A DNA stretch of 64,000 nucleotides from Anaerocolumna sp. AGMB13020 (GCF_033100115.1 NZ_CP136910.1:4405001-4469000), one strand, 5' to 3'. Positions 9,045-18,181 are shown, counted from the first letter of the stretch. Notes: generated by a model not told the origin, from the sequence alone. Numbers and translations are program-made.

Positions 9045-9869
9045 ATGTGTGAAGCTGTCATAAATACAGCCATTGGCTCGTTGAGAAAAGACCCGCACCA
9101 AAGAGGAGAGCTTCTGGACGAAGATCTCTATGGAAGACCTGTGACTATTTTAGAGGAAAAAGAGAATGGCTGGAGTTATATAAGAACGCAGTATGGTTAT
9201 CATGGATACGTGAACAACAGAGAACTGATAAGGGACCATTGCCTGGTGTCCAGGTGGAAAAAGGAATTTAAAAAGGTAGTAATACATCCCTTTGCGGATA
9301 TTTTGGCTGCGCCTAATGTTAGGGGAGCACTGATTATAACAGTGTGTAAAGGAGCACTTTTGGCTGTACTTGATTCGCCTGACCCTCAGGGCTATGTAAA
9401 AGTAGGGTTATGTAACGGGGACTCGGGTTTTATCAAAGAAGCTTTTCTAGGTGATTATCTAACAGATTTTAAGGTAGAAAAAGAAGATAATTTGCGTTAT
9501 GATATAGTTCAGACTGCAATAACATATCTGGGCTGCCAGTACAGGTGGGGAGGCAAGTCGCCTCTGGGAGTAGATTGCTCCGGCTTAACCTTTATGGCTT
9601 ATCAATTAAATGGAGTTACCATTTACCGGGATGCATCCATTGAACCAGGTTATCCGGTAAGAGCTATTTCGCCGGAAAATAAAAAACCTGCTGATTTGTT
9701 GTATTTTTCAGGTCATGTTGCTATTTATCTGGGGGATGAACGGTATATACATTCTACTGCAAGGAATGGCAGTGATGGAGTGGTAATTAACAGCTTAAAT
9801 CCAAAGGATATTTTATACCGTGAGGATCTTGCACAACGGTTAAAGGAAGTGGGAAGTATCTTTCCTTAG
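9045..9869 (+). CDS. NlpC/P60 endopeptidase with N-terminal SH3-like domains
   Basis: About 274 residues. The N-terminal 140 residues contain two SH3-like (bacterial SH3 or dipeptidase-type) modules, seen as NTAIGSLRKDPHQRGELLDEDLYG and later segments (LAAPNVRGALIITVCKGALL). The C-terminal NlpC/P60 domain begins at TAITYLGCQYRWGG; the catalytic Cys lies in DCSGLT (about residue 176), the His in GHVAIYLG and a third polar residue in YIHST. No signal peptide is visible. This architecture matches YkfC-type gamma-D-glutamyl-dipeptide endopeptidases, which act on murein peptides. The M19 dipeptidase gene follows, and the two probably cooperate in recycling wall peptides. Confidence 0.9.
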   Translation: MCEAVINTAIGSLRKDPHQRGELLDEDLYGRPVTILEEKENGWSYIRTQYGYHGYVNNRELIRDHCLVSRWKKEFKKVVIHPFADILAAPNVRGALIITVCKGALLAVLDSPDPQGYVKVGLCNGDSGFIKEAFLGDYLTDFKVEKEDNLRYDIVQTAITYLGCQYRWGGKSPLGVDCSGLTFMAYQLNGVTIYRDASIEPGYPVRAISPENKKPADLLYFSGHVAIYLGDERYIHSTARNGSDGVVINSLNPKDILYREDLAQRLKEVGSIFP

Positions 9870-10006
9870 AAAATAGGTAAGTTAAAGAGGCATTGAACGC
9901 TGATTTTTTCGATGGTAAGGCAACCATCCATATAATATATATGGAATTAATTATATAGCTTTAAAGTTACTTCTATTTAAATAGCAGAAAGGCTTGGTTA
10001 TTATTT

Positions 10007-10984
10007 ATGAAAATAATTGATATGCATTGTGATACCATTTCTGAGTTGTTTGCCAGAATGGCAGAAGGAAGAAAGGATACGCTGGCGAAAAGTGAGTTAC
10101 ATATAGATCTTGAAAAGATGAAAAAGGGTGATTATCTCCTTCAGAATTTTGCCATGTTCGTTAATCTTTCGGAAAGAGAAGATGCTCTAAGCTACTGTCT
10201 GGAGCTTATTGATTTATATTACAGGCAGCTGCAGGTAAATCAAGACTGTATAGCACCGGTTTTCCGATACGAAGATATTGAGCGAAACAGAAGTGAGGGA
10301 AAGCTGTCTGCTTTACTGACCATAGAAGAAGGCGGAGTTACGAAAGGAAACCTGGCACATTTGCGCAATTATTACAGACTTGGCGTGAGAATGCTTACAC
10401 TGACCTGGAATCATATGAATGGAATCGGCTATCCAAATGTAACTATGAGAGGACAGGAAACAGACTGGTATACTCCAAATACCACTGAGGGTCTGACGGA
10501 GTTTGGACTTGAATTTATACATGAAATGGAGAATATCGGGATGATAATCGATGTATCCCATTTATCCGACGCTGGTTTCTATCAGGTGTTAAGACATACT
10601 ACGAAGCCTTTTGTGGCAAGTCATTCCAATGCCCGCAGTATTTGTCCTCATGTCAGAAATCTTTCGGATGATATGATAAAAAAACTGGCTTTAAGGGGAG
10701 GGGTCACAGGGATGAATTTCTATCCTTTCTTTTTAGGAGAGGATGAAAGTGCAGGCACTGTTTCCGCAATCGTAAAGCATATCCTGCATATCCGAAATGT
10801 AGGTGGATACGAGTGTATCGGTCTTGGCTCAGATTTTGATGGGATACCGGGACATGATGAATTGATTGATTGTTCCTTTCTGCCCTTGTTGGCTGATAGC
10901 CTTAAAAAAGCAGGATTAAGCAACAAGGAGATAGAGTCTGTATTCTATAAAAATGTATTACGAGTGTATAAGGAGTTGTTATAA
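10007..10984 (+). CDS. Membrane dipeptidase family M19 (renal-dipeptidase-like)
   Basis: About 325 residues, the usual M19 length. The metal-binding TIM barrel signatures are all present: IIDMHCDT at the start, LLTIEEGG (bridging Glu), TLTWNHMNGIG, IIDVSHLSDAGF, FVASHSNARSICPHVRNLSDDMI and GLGSDFDGIPG. These zinc enzymes hydrolyse dipeptides, including those with D-residues, in the cytoplasm. It lies 137 bases after the NlpC/P60 gene in the same direction, giving a plausible wall-peptide salvage pair: endopeptidase then dipeptidase. A strong terminator follows immediately. Confidence 0.94.
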   Translation: MKIIDMHCDTISELFARMAEGRKDTLAKSELHIDLEKMKKGDYLLQNFAMFVNLSEREDALSYCLELIDLYYRQLQVNQDCIAPVFRYEDIERNRSEGKLSALLTIEEGGVTKGNLAHLRNYYRLGVRMLTLTWNHMNGIGYPNVTMRGQETDWYTPNTTEGLTEFGLEFIHEMENIGMIIDVSHLSDAGFYQVLRHTTKPFVASHSNARSICPHVRNLSDDMIKKLALRGGVTGMNFYPFFLGEDESAGTVSAIVKHILHIRNVGGYECIGLGSDFDGIPGHDELIDCSFLPLLADSLKKAGLSNKEIESVFYKNVLRVYKELL

Positions 10985-11000
10985 TAGAGGCACAAAATGA

Positions 11001-11046
11001 AAGGGGTCCCGTAAAATTCTGATATGTTACGGGGTTCCTTTTTTGT
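11001..11046 (+). terminator. Rho-independent terminator after the M19 dipeptidase gene
   Basis: AAGGGGTCCCGTAA and TTACGGGGTTCCTT form a 14-pair stem with a few G-U or mismatched pairs around a 12-base loop, followed by a run of six T. It lies just downstream of the dipeptidase stop codon. Confidence 0.85.
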
Positions 11047-11253
11047 ACCCTTTATTTACAGATGACTTAGCATAAGGTAAAATATAGAAATACTGGAAAG
11101 AGATGCGGATAAACTAATTTTCCTTGTGTAATTTGCGAGTAATGCATCATGTGTAATTTTGGTAGGTTACGATCCTTAGAGAGCGGGACGCTTAATCTGG
11201 TACAGAAAAATTTATTAACATAGCAAATGAATGTGATTTGAAAGGGGAATTCT

Positions 11254-12972
11254 ATGGAGATATTACTGTTCCTGGCTTTGGCAACTGCCATTATGCTTGC
11301 CACTCAAAACATACAGAAGAGACGGATGTACCGGTACCGTGAAAGCTCTTTTGGGAAAGAGAAAGGAACCGATAACTGGAGACAGGAAGAGGAATCAATC
11401 GCCTGTTATCACCGCACAGAATTAAAAGCTGGAGGCATAGATGACATAACCTGGAATGATCTGGAGCTGGATTGCATTTATAACGATATGAATATAACCC
11501 AGTCTAATTGTGGAGCGGAGTATCTCTATGCAATGCTTCGAAAACCTGTGGCGGAGGAGATGCTCCTGGCAAAGAGGCATCAGATGTCAGAAAAAATCAA
11601 AGAGGACAGAGAATTTCGCTTAAATCTTCAAAGGGTATTTTTTCGTTTAGGTAAGGTATATGGCGCATCTGCTTATGAAATGCTTCTTCATTGTACGACA
11701 GCCCTGCATATTCCGGCACTTTTTCATGTGGGTATTTTTGCATTTACAATGCTGGCAATCCTAACTCTATTTATAAATCCCTGGGTTGGAGGGTGTCTGA
11801 GTGTGCTGGCTTTGTTTGTGTCGCTATATACTTATTATAAAGCTTTATTCAGAATACCGGATTCTGGCAAGTGGTATCTTAAGAATTTCTCAAAGATGCT
11901 AAAGGCAGCTGACAGAATCGTAAAGATAAATTCACCGGAGCTTAAGCCTTACCAGCTTGAGCTGCTGGATATACTTAAGTGCTTTCGCGGCGTCAGGCTG
12001 CAATCAGTATTTCTGGTCTCGGGAACAGGAATCGTAGCCGATGTATATGAACTGGTACTTGATTATATCTGTATACTGACTCATGCTGATGTTCTGGCTA
12101 CGGGAAGCATCACCACCAAAGTCAGAAAGAATTTTCCCAAAGCAAGAAGGCTGTTTGAAATCTTAGGTTTTCTGGATGCAATGACAGCAGTTGCTAATTA
12201 TAAGCTGCTGCTTCCCTTTTATTCGATACCGGAATTAAAGAAGGAAGGGAGTAAAGATTCTGAAGGACTTATAGCAGAAGAATTATATCATCCGGGAGTC
12301 CGGGAGCCTGTCCCTAACTCCATAAGAGTAACAAAGGGAATCGTTCTGACAGGCAGTAATGCTTCCGGTAAATCCACTTTTCTAAAGGCAGTGGCTCTAA
12401 ACGGAATTTTTTCACAGACCCTGTACTTGTCCACTTCCCGCAGATACCAGGGATATTTCTGCCAGGTTTATACATCAATGACTTTAAGGGATAGTATTGA
12501 AAATAGGGACAGCTATTTTCTTGCAGAGATTAAATCATTAAAAAGGATTCTGGAGGCTTCCAGGAAAGAAAGAGTACTCTGCTGTATTGATGAAGTCTTT
12601 CGGGGAACCAATACACCGGAGAGAATTGCAGCATCCACTGAGATATTACAAAGTCTTGGTGAAGGGAAGGCGATTTGTTTGGCAGCTACCCATGACATTG
12701 ACCTTGCAAGACTGTTAGAGGGCGTATATGATAATTATTATTTCACGGAGCAGGTCTTAGCGGATGAGATATCATTTGATTACAAACTAATGAAAGGAAT
12801 CTCCTATACAGGTAATGCACTTAAGCTGTTAAAGGCTTATGGATATCCTGAGAATATTGTGGAAAGAGCAGCAAGAAGACTGGCGGAATATGAGGCAAGC
12901 GGTGAGTGGGAACAGACCGCCCAGGGTTGGTTTTTACAGGAAGGCGAAGAGGTTTATGCATCTAAAAATTAA
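11254..12972 (+). CDS. Membrane-associated MutS-like ATPase (MutS C-terminal domain protein)
   Basis: About 572 residues. An N-terminal hydrophobic stretch (1-18) and a two-segment hydrophobic region near residues 165-200 suggest membrane association. The C-terminal half is the MutS ABC-type ATPase: Walker A TGSNASGKSTFLKAVALNG, a signature region YTSMTLRDSIENRDSYFLAEIKSL, Walker B VLCCIDEVFRGTN and the His switch AATHDIDL. The mismatch-recognition and clamp domains of true MutS are absent, so this is the MutS-related group whose role is unknown, not the mismatch repair enzyme. AAGGGG before the ATG sets the start. Monocistronic. Confidence 0.87.
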   Translation: MEILLFLALATAIMLATQNIQKRRMYRYRESSFGKEKGTDNWRQEEESIACYHRTELKAGGIDDITWNDLELDCIYNDMNITQSNCGAEYLYAMLRKPVAEEMLLAKRHQMSEKIKEDREFRLNLQRVFFRLGKVYGASAYEMLLHCTTALHIPALFHVGIFAFTMLAILTLFINPWVGGCLSVLALFVSLYTYYKALFRIPDSGKWYLKNFSKMLKAADRIVKINSPELKPYQLELLDILKCFRGVRLQSVFLVSGTGIVADVYELVLDYICILTHADVLATGSITTKVRKNFPKARRLFEILGFLDAMTAVANYKLLLPFYSIPELKKEGSKDSEGLIAEELYHPGVREPVPNSIRVTKGIVLTGSNASGKSTFLKAVALNGIFSQTLYLSTSRRYQGYFCQVYTSMTLRDSIENRDSYFLAEIKSLKRILEASRKERVLCCIDEVFRGTNTPERIAASTEILQSLGEGKAICLAATHDIDLARLLEGVYDNYYFTEQVLADEISFDYKLMKGISYTGNALKLLKAYGYPENIVERAARRLAEYEASGEWEQTAQGWFLQEGEEVYASKN

Positions 12973-13184
12973 GAGGGTATTATGAGCAGTTGGTGGCTAA
13001 AGTGAATGATGAAAAGAAGTCTCACAAATTAATAAATAACATGACTAAGATAGAGTACAGTAATAAAAGCAGTGCTATGGGGCATAAGGTTGGGGGGACT
13101 GAATTCATCTATTCGCATTAAATGACAGGATTAAGCAGAAATGCAGGGAAATAAAATAAAAAAAGTAAAAAATATCCATTAATT

Positions 13185-13214
13185 TTGTTGATTATATAGA
13201 AAAATATGTTAAAA
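13185..13214 (+). promoter_or_regulatory. Candidate promoter for the cellulase gene
   Basis: TTGTTG at 13185-13190 and TTAAAA at 13209-13214 are separated by 18 bases, and a TG lies just before the -10 box. It is 42 bases upstream of the cellulase ATG. The -10 box is not consensus, so support is moderate. Confidence 0.4.
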
Positions 13215-13255
13215 TTAAATAGTAACTGTAAAAAATAAACAATAAGGAGGTTATT

Positions 13256-14719
13256 ATGAGAGCTTTAAAGAAGGTAGGCGTTATTTTATTAGTACTGGTG
13301 CTGTTAACCGGTATGGGGGGGTATAAGCCTAACATTTTAAAGGCTGCAAGCAGGTTAGAAACAATTACTGCGCTAGAACTGACAAAGGATATGAAATTGG
13401 GTTGGAATTTAGGAAATTCACTTGATTGTACGAATATTACAGTCAATAACCCGACTGTAACCGATTACGAAACGGCATGGGGAAATCCGGTTACGACGAA
13501 AGCAATGGTAGATCAGGTTAAAAAAGCAGGTTTTAACACGATACGTATTCCCGTAACCTGGGATACGAAGTTTGGTCCGGCACCGAATTATACAATTAAT
13601 TCTGCCTGGATGGACAGAGTGCAGGAAGTTGTTAATTACGGTATTGACAATGGTATGTATGTAATTATCAATCTTCATCATGAAACTAATTGGATGATAC
13701 CAAATGCAGCAAACCAAAGTACAAATACTGCAATTCTGCAAAAGGTCTGGACCCAGATTGCCACACGTTTCAAGAATTATGATGAGCATTTAATTTTTGA
13801 GACAATGAACGAACCAAGAGTGGTTGGGGATCCAACAGAATGGTCCGGTGGTACTTCTCAGGCTCGTGCTATCGTAAATGCATATAATTTAGCAGCAGTT
13901 AATGCCATACGTATGACCGGAGGAAATAATACATATCGATTTATAATGGTGCCGACCTATGCAGCTTCTTCCGTTACTGCGGCAGTAGATGATCTGGTAA
14001 TACCCAATAATGATAAAAACTGTATTGTATCACTGCATATGTACTCACCTTATTTTTTTGCTATGGATATTAATGGAACCTCTTCCTGGGGAAGTGATAG
14101 TGACAAAGCATCTTTAGACAGTGAGTTAAATGCGGTATATAACAAGTTCATTAGCAAAGGAATTGCTGTTGTTATTGGTGAATGTGGTTCCATTAACAAA
14201 AGCAATGAAAGCTCAAGAATTGCATTGGCTGAATATTTTGCTAAAGCAGCAAAAAGCAGGAAAATACCACTTATATGGTGGGATAATAACTATTCTGTGC
14301 CCAATCAAAGTGAAACCTTTGGTATATTTAACAGAAGTACTCTTACATGGGTATTTCCGTCTATAGTAACCGCACTTGTAAAAGGGGCAGGAGATTCGGT
14401 AACACCAACTCCTACACCGACACCAGGTACAGGGACAATGGCATTAAGTACTGAAGTTAATTCTTGGAATTCAGGTTATATCATGAATTTCACTATTACT
14501 AATTCCTCCAGTACAGCCATCAATGGTTGGAGCCTGACCGTGAACAAAGCAGATTTTAACATAAGCAGTATCTGGAATGCACAGCAGGCGGTGTCCGGTG
14601 ATAAGATTATTATTACTCCGATGTCCTACAATAATACCATTAGCGCAGGAGGAACAGTAAGTTTTAGTTTACAGGGCTCAGGAACAGCAGTTACTAATTT
14701 TTCATATACACTCAAATAA
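13256..14719 (+). CDS. Secreted endo-beta-1,4-glucanase, GH5 with C-terminal cellulose-binding module
   Basis: About 487 residues. A signal peptide (residues 1-30) is followed by a GH5 barrel: MKLGWNLGNSLD, NTIRIPVTWD, IINLHHETNW, LIFETMNEPR (acid/base Glu), SLHMYSPY, VVIGECGS (nucleophile Glu) and IWWDNNY. The motifs resemble subfamily GH5_4. A TPTPTPTP linker near residue 385 joins a module of about 100 residues (SWNSGYIMNFTITNSSS, INGWSLTV) that looks like family CBM2. The enzyme should cut cellulose or mixed-link glucans outside the cell. AAGGAGG eight bases before the ATG gives strong initiation. Confidence 0.95.
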   Translation: MRALKKVGVILLVLVLLTGMGGYKPNILKAASRLETITALELTKDMKLGWNLGNSLDCTNITVNNPTVTDYETAWGNPVTTKAMVDQVKKAGFNTIRIPVTWDTKFGPAPNYTINSAWMDRVQEVVNYGIDNGMYVIINLHHETNWMIPNAANQSTNTAILQKVWTQIATRFKNYDEHLIFETMNEPRVVGDPTEWSGGTSQARAIVNAYNLAAVNAIRMTGGNNTYRFIMVPTYAASSVTAAVDDLVIPNNDKNCIVSLHMYSPYFFAMDINGTSSWGSDSDKASLDSELNAVYNKFISKGIAVVIGECGSINKSNESSRIALAEYFAKAAKSRKIPLIWWDNNYSVPNQSETFGIFNRSTLTWVFPSIVTALVKGAGDSVTPTPTPTPGTGTMALSTEVNSWNSGYIMNFTITNSSSTAINGWSLTVNKADFNISSIWNAQQAVSGDKIIITPMSYNNTISAGGTVSFSLQGSGTAVTNFSYTLK

Positions 14720-14882
14720 TTGAGCTGTGGTTATGAATGGGATAGATTTTATAGATTGTGTTTGAAGGATACATTGCATTGCTGGAGAGCAAGGAGTACG
14801 ATGTAAACTAACGAAAAGAGAAGCAAATGTCAAACCCTGTCTCGGTCGTGTTGAACGTTGACAGACATAATCCAAGTAAGAG

Positions 14883-14914
14883 AGGAACTAAACGGGAGTT
14901 TGGTTCCTTTTTTT
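14883..14914 (+). terminator. Rho-independent terminator downstream of the cellulase
   Basis: AGGAACTAAAC and GTTTGGTTCCT form an 11-pair stem (one G-U) with a GGGA loop and a following run of T. It is 160 bases after the cellulase stop, so the cellulase transcript would have a long 3' tail, or a small unseen transcript ends here. The region 14915-15140 holds nothing I recognise. Confidence 0.8.
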
Positions 14915-15145
14915 GTAATGGAGTTTAGGTTTTATTGTATAAAAAGCCCTGAAGGATTTGAAACTCCAGAAAACAAGAATGAGTGCATTAACGTGACAGT
15001 ACGTCAGCACCAGAGTCAGATATGAAAGGTGCATTTGAATTGTTTTTCAAGTTGCTTGATGAATTTTTAGGGATATAAACTAATAATTAATATAAGCTTG
15101 GTATTGTTAGTTAGGAATGTAAAGCTAAAAATTTACATTTTGCAG

Positions 15146-15173
15146 TTGATTTATGGAAGCATTATGGTATACT
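15146..15173 (+). promoter_or_regulatory. Promoter of the T-box leader
   Basis: TTGATT at 15146-15151, a 16-base spacer and TATACT at 15168-15173 with an extended TG two bases before the -10 box. Transcription would start near 15180, just before the T-box stem I. Confidence 0.62.
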
Positions 15174-15183
15174 ATTTTAAATA

Positions 15184-15454
15184 CATTGACGGAGACAGTA
15201 AGTTTATTTTGAAATTAACAGTGAATCGGAGATAGTGTGAACCCGATATAAGTAGAAATATACAGAACATCCCTCCTGAGTATCATATCGAAAGGAAACG
15301 AGTAGAGTATGACGGTTCCCTGCTGTGAATAAGGGCGCATATGCTTGTATGGCGAAATGGGTGGTAAGAGTCTGAAGTACAGACCGTAACGAGAGTATTG
15401 ATTCTCGTCCCGATGCGAATAAGATTCGTTTTTGGGACGAGTTTTTTATTTGTC
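15184..15454 (+). ncRNA. T-box leader (tRNA-sensing) upstream of a nucleoside phosphorylase gene
   Basis: Class-typical elements appear in order. The stem I base carries GACGGAGACAGTA. The distal part is ACAGTGAATCGG, GATAGTGTGAA, CCCGAT. The 3' side reads AGAACATCCCTCCTGAGT and must hold the specifier codon; AAC (Asn) fits the purine-after-codon rule best, ATC (Ile) is possible. Then comes GGGTGGTA of the antiterminator, and finally CTCGTCCC at 15404-15411 pairing with GGGACGAG at 15434-15441 followed by TTTTTT, a classic T-box terminator. The canonical NACCGCG part of the T-box is interrupted by a small extra hairpin (GTCTG-AAGTA-CAGAC). A T-box normally controls synthetases, amino-acid synthesis or transport, so the downstream gene is unexpected. 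Confidence 0.72.
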
Positions 15455-15544
15455 CCAGTGCATGGGAGGTGATCAGGCTATGGGAGTAGCCAATATGATT
15501 AATGATGACATTTGAGATATTACAATTATATATTTGGAGAGGAA

Positions 15545-16399
15545 ATGTTATCAATGGAAAAAGAGATAAATGAAAGAAAGATAAAGGAAGAAAAGATAAA
15601 GGAAGAAAAGATAAAGGAAGAAAAGAAGTATGTATTAAAAAAGGAACTTCCCATATTGGAATACGATCCTAATCCAATCGCTAAAATTGACCCATTCAAA
15701 TTGACGCTCAAAACGGATGTTTCAGAATACTGTGTAATAACTTTTTTTGGCGATATAATCGATGAAATGCTACAGTCGAACAGGTTAAAGCAAGTTGCAA
15801 CATTCTACACCGCTACGGTTAATTTACCTATATATGAAACGAGATGTAATGGGAAGTCCATTGCAATTGTTCAGGGATTCTTAGGTGCTGCAGGCTCTGC
15901 TGCTTTATTGGAAGAACTTATTGCAATGGGATTTAAAAAGTTTATAGTTTGTGGTGCTGCCGGAGTCTTACAAAAAGGTATTCAGGTAGGTCATTTAATT
16001 GTACCTTATTCAGCAGTTCGAGATGAGGGGGTTTCCTATCATTATGTAGAGCCTGCGAGAGAAATAGAATGCAATGAACATGCAATAAGCACTATTGAGA
16101 AAATATTTAACAATGAAAACATCCCTTATATTAAGGCAAAGACATGGACTACTGATGCATTTTACAGAGAAACCGAAGATAAAATTGCACTTCGAGTTTC
16201 GGAAGGGTGTGTTTCAGTAGAGATGGAAGCTGCTGCATTTTTTGCGGTATCAAGATTCCGTAACGTAGTCTTAGGACAAATTTTATTTGGCGGTGACGAT
16301 TTAAGTGGTGTTGAATGGGATTCGCGTCAATGGACTAGCAGAGATGAAATAAAGAGAGGGCTGGTTGAATTATCTTTAAAGACATGCATGGAACTGTAA
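15545..16399 (+). CDS. Nucleoside phosphorylase-superfamily protein
   Basis: About 284 residues. After an unusual charged N-terminus with four KIKEE units comes a purine/uridine phosphorylase fold: ITFFGDIIDEML, IAIVQGFLGAAGSAALLEEL, IVCGAAGVLQKGIQVGHLIVP, the active-site region TTDAFYRET and VSVEMEAAAFFAVSRF (the MExE-type substrate-binding motif), then GGDDLSG. Members cleave nucleosides with phosphate or water. The substrate cannot be deduced. GGAG five bases before the ATG at 15545 sets the start; an ATG at 15554 is also possible. It is the only gene behind the T-box leader. Confidence 0.85.
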   Translation: MLSMEKEINERKIKEEKIKEEKIKEEKKYVLKKELPILEYDPNPIAKIDPFKLTLKTDVSEYCVITFFGDIIDEMLQSNRLKQVATFYTATVNLPIYETRCNGKSIAIVQGFLGAAGSAALLEELIAMGFKKFIVCGAAGVLQKGIQVGHLIVPYSAVRDEGVSYHYVEPAREIECNEHAISTIEKIFNNENIPYIKAKTWTTDAFYRETEDKIALRVSEGCVSVEMEAAAFFAVSRFRNVVLGQILFGGDDLSGVEWDSRQWTSRDEIKRGLVELSLKTCMEL

Positions 16400-16569
16400 A
16401 GGTTATTTGTATTATAAGCGTAATTGTGGCACAATAAATGCGAATATACAAAGTTAATGATAGATCGATTTATTCTGAAATGATAAAACAGACTAGCTTT
16501 GATATGCTTCCCTCTAAGTAGACAAGTGAAATAATAAAAAACTTGTTACTTAGGAGGAAGCATATTTTT

Positions 16570-17250
16570 ATGGGAAGAAAAGCTAAGTTTTCTTTCGAAA
16601 TAAAGATAAATATTGTTCAAAGATATTTATCAGGTAAGACCTCTGCTAATCATGAAGCGCAGTTATTAGGTATCAGCGGGACACGCATTTTGGAGTGGAT
16701 TTCTTTATATCAATCTTTGGGAGAAGAAGGTCTTATTACTACTTCCCAGAATACCGCTTATTCTTCGGATACAAAAAAAAATGCTGTACTAGATTATCTA
16801 AATGGTAAGGGTTCCTATTCTGAACTCTGCAGAAAATATGGAATTCGTTCATCATCCCAACTACGAAACTGGATTTTGAAGTATAATGGTCATGAGAAGC
16901 TGAAAGCTTCCGGAACAGGAGGCCGTATCATGACCAAAGGTAGAAACACCACATTTGATGAGCGAGTGGAAATAGTACAGTATTGTATTGCACATAATCA
17001 CAATTACAGAGAAACAGCAGAAAAACACCAGATATCCTATCAGCAGGCACGCAATTACACCATTAAATATGAATCAGATGGAGTTGAAGCTTTAAATGAT
17101 AGTCGTGGAAAAAGGAAATCGAAAGAACAAATGAACGAGTTAGAGAAACTCCGGGCTGAAAACAAGATTTTGAGAGCAGAAAAAGAACGAGCCGAAATGG
17201 AGGTATCCTTCTTAAAAAAACTCGAGGAGATAGAAAGGAGGCGGTATTAA
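16570..17250 (+). CDS. IS150-type transposase OrfA (helix-turn-helix subunit)
   Basis: About 226 residues. Two to three helix-turn-helix repeats are visible: KINIVQRYLSGKTSANHEAQ, AVLDYLNGKGSYSELCRKYGI and VEIVQYCIAHNHNYRETAEK, followed by a leucine-zipper-like coiled coil (LEKLRAENKILRAEKERAEM). This is the DNA-binding part of the IS3-family transposase. The ATG at 16570 follows TAGGAGG at a somewhat long distance. The gene ends in a poly-A slippery run (17214-17220), where ribosomes can shift by -1 into orfB. Confidence 0.92.
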   Translation: MGRKAKFSFEIKINIVQRYLSGKTSANHEAQLLGISGTRILEWISLYQSLGEEGLITTSQNTAYSSDTKKNAVLDYLNGKGSYSELCRKYGIRSSSQLRNWILKYNGHEKLKASGTGGRIMTKGRNTTFDERVEIVQYCIAHNHNYRETAEKHQISYQQARNYTIKYESDGVEALNDSRGKRKSKEQMNELEKLRAENKILRAEKERAEMEVSFLKKLEEIERRRY

Positions 17251-18149
17251 GCCTGATTCGCCATGAAAGTATTTACCAGGCAATCAAAGAGGTAAACGAA
17301 AAATACGGCTATCCTATACATGCTTTATGTAAGCTTGGTGGTATTTCCCGCTCTGCATACTATAAGTGGATAAACAGGAATATCCCCGCATGCGAAACCG
17401 AAAACAGGCGCATAGCAGATATCATTGAACGGATCCATGAGGAATCCCCAGATAAAGGGTATCGAAGAATCCGGGATGACCTGGAACGGTATCATGATAT
17501 AAAAGTAAATGATAAACGCGTATTGAGAATCTGCCGGAATCGGAATATAAAATCAACAATCAAGTACTCTAGTAATGGATGTACAAGACAAGCAGTAAAC
17601 CCATACTACATAGCAGAAAATTTACTCAACCGCGAGTTTAAAGCGGATGCACCCAACAGGAAATGGCTTACCGATGTAACTGAATTTCACTATTACATTG
17701 GCATCGAAAAGCATAAGGTCTATCTTAGCGCCATATTTGATTTGTATGACCGTCGGATTGTATCGTACATCATTCGTGACAACAACAATAATTCGTTAGT
17801 CTTTGATACATTTGATGCTGCGATTGAGACCAACCCAGGTGTTTGCCCACTATTTCATAGTGACAGAGGATTTCAATATACAAACAGGATTTTCCGTTCA
17901 AAAGTTGAATCAGCAGGAATGACTCAGAGTATGTCAAGAGTGGCAAAGTGCATTGACAATGGGCCAATGGAAGGGTTTTGGGGAATTATTAAAAGAGAGC
18001 GTTATTATGGAAAACGTTTTACGAGTAAGAAAGCAGTTGTTGAAATGATCGAGAAATATATGAAATACTATAACAATAAACGCTTACAAAGAAATCTAGG
18101 TGTATTAACTCCGATGGAGAAACATGAGTTATATCTACAGGCAGCATAA
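17220..18149 (+). CDS. IS150-type transposase OrfB (DDE integrase), expressed by -1 frameshift
   Basis: About 309 residues when read from the frameshift site. The rve integrase core is complete: first Asp in WLTDVTEF, second Asp in LFHSDRGFQYT and Glu in GPMEGFWGIIKRE. The N-terminal HTH_21-type region (GYPIHALCKLGGISRSAYYKW and DKGYRRIRDDL) lies upstream of the first conventional start (TTG at 17523), and no ATG, GTG or TTG precedes it in this frame. The protein is therefore made only as an OrfAB fusion by slippage on A-AAA-AAA at 17214-17220. No stop interrupts the frame, so the element may still be active. Confidence 0.9.
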   Translation, partial: TRGDRKEAVLSLIRHESIYQAIKEVNEKYGYPIHALCKLGGISRSAYYKWINRNIPACETENRRIADIIERIHEESPDKGYRRIRDDLERYHDIKVNDKRVLRICRNRNIKSTIKYSSNGCTRQAVNPYYIAENLLNREFKADAPNRKWLTDVTEFHYYIGIEKHKVYLSAIFDLYDRRIVSYIIRDNNNNSLVFDTFDAAIETNPGVCPLFHSDRGFQYTNRIFRSKVESAGMTQSMSRVAKCIDNGPMEGFWGIIKRERYYGKRFTSKKAVVEMIEKYMKYYNNKRLQRNLGVLTPMEKHELYLQAA

Positions 18150-18153
18150 AAAA

Positions 18154-18181
18154 CTGCCAGTAAGTTATCCTTTACTGGCAG
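18154..18181 (+). terminator. Hairpin at the end of the insertion sequence
   Basis: CTGCCAGTAA and TTACTGGCAG form a perfect 10-pair stem with an 8-base loop, five bases after the orfB stop. The T-run is displaced (TATTTTTTTA about ten bases later). It may terminate transposase transcription or shield the element. Confidence 0.55.

Noticed and set aside
11254..12972. Calling this gene mutS or mutS2
   Set aside because: Mismatch-recognition and Smr domains are missing and membrane segments are present; only the ATPase domain matches.
13418..13789. Reverse-strand 123-codon ORF in the cellulase gene
   Set aside because: Shadow of the GH5 coding sequence, which has all catalytic motifs on the forward strand.
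15204..15554. Reverse-strand 116-codon ORF
   Set aside because: It lies opposite the T-box leader and gene start; the sense strand has clear RNA signals and the ORF has no coding look.
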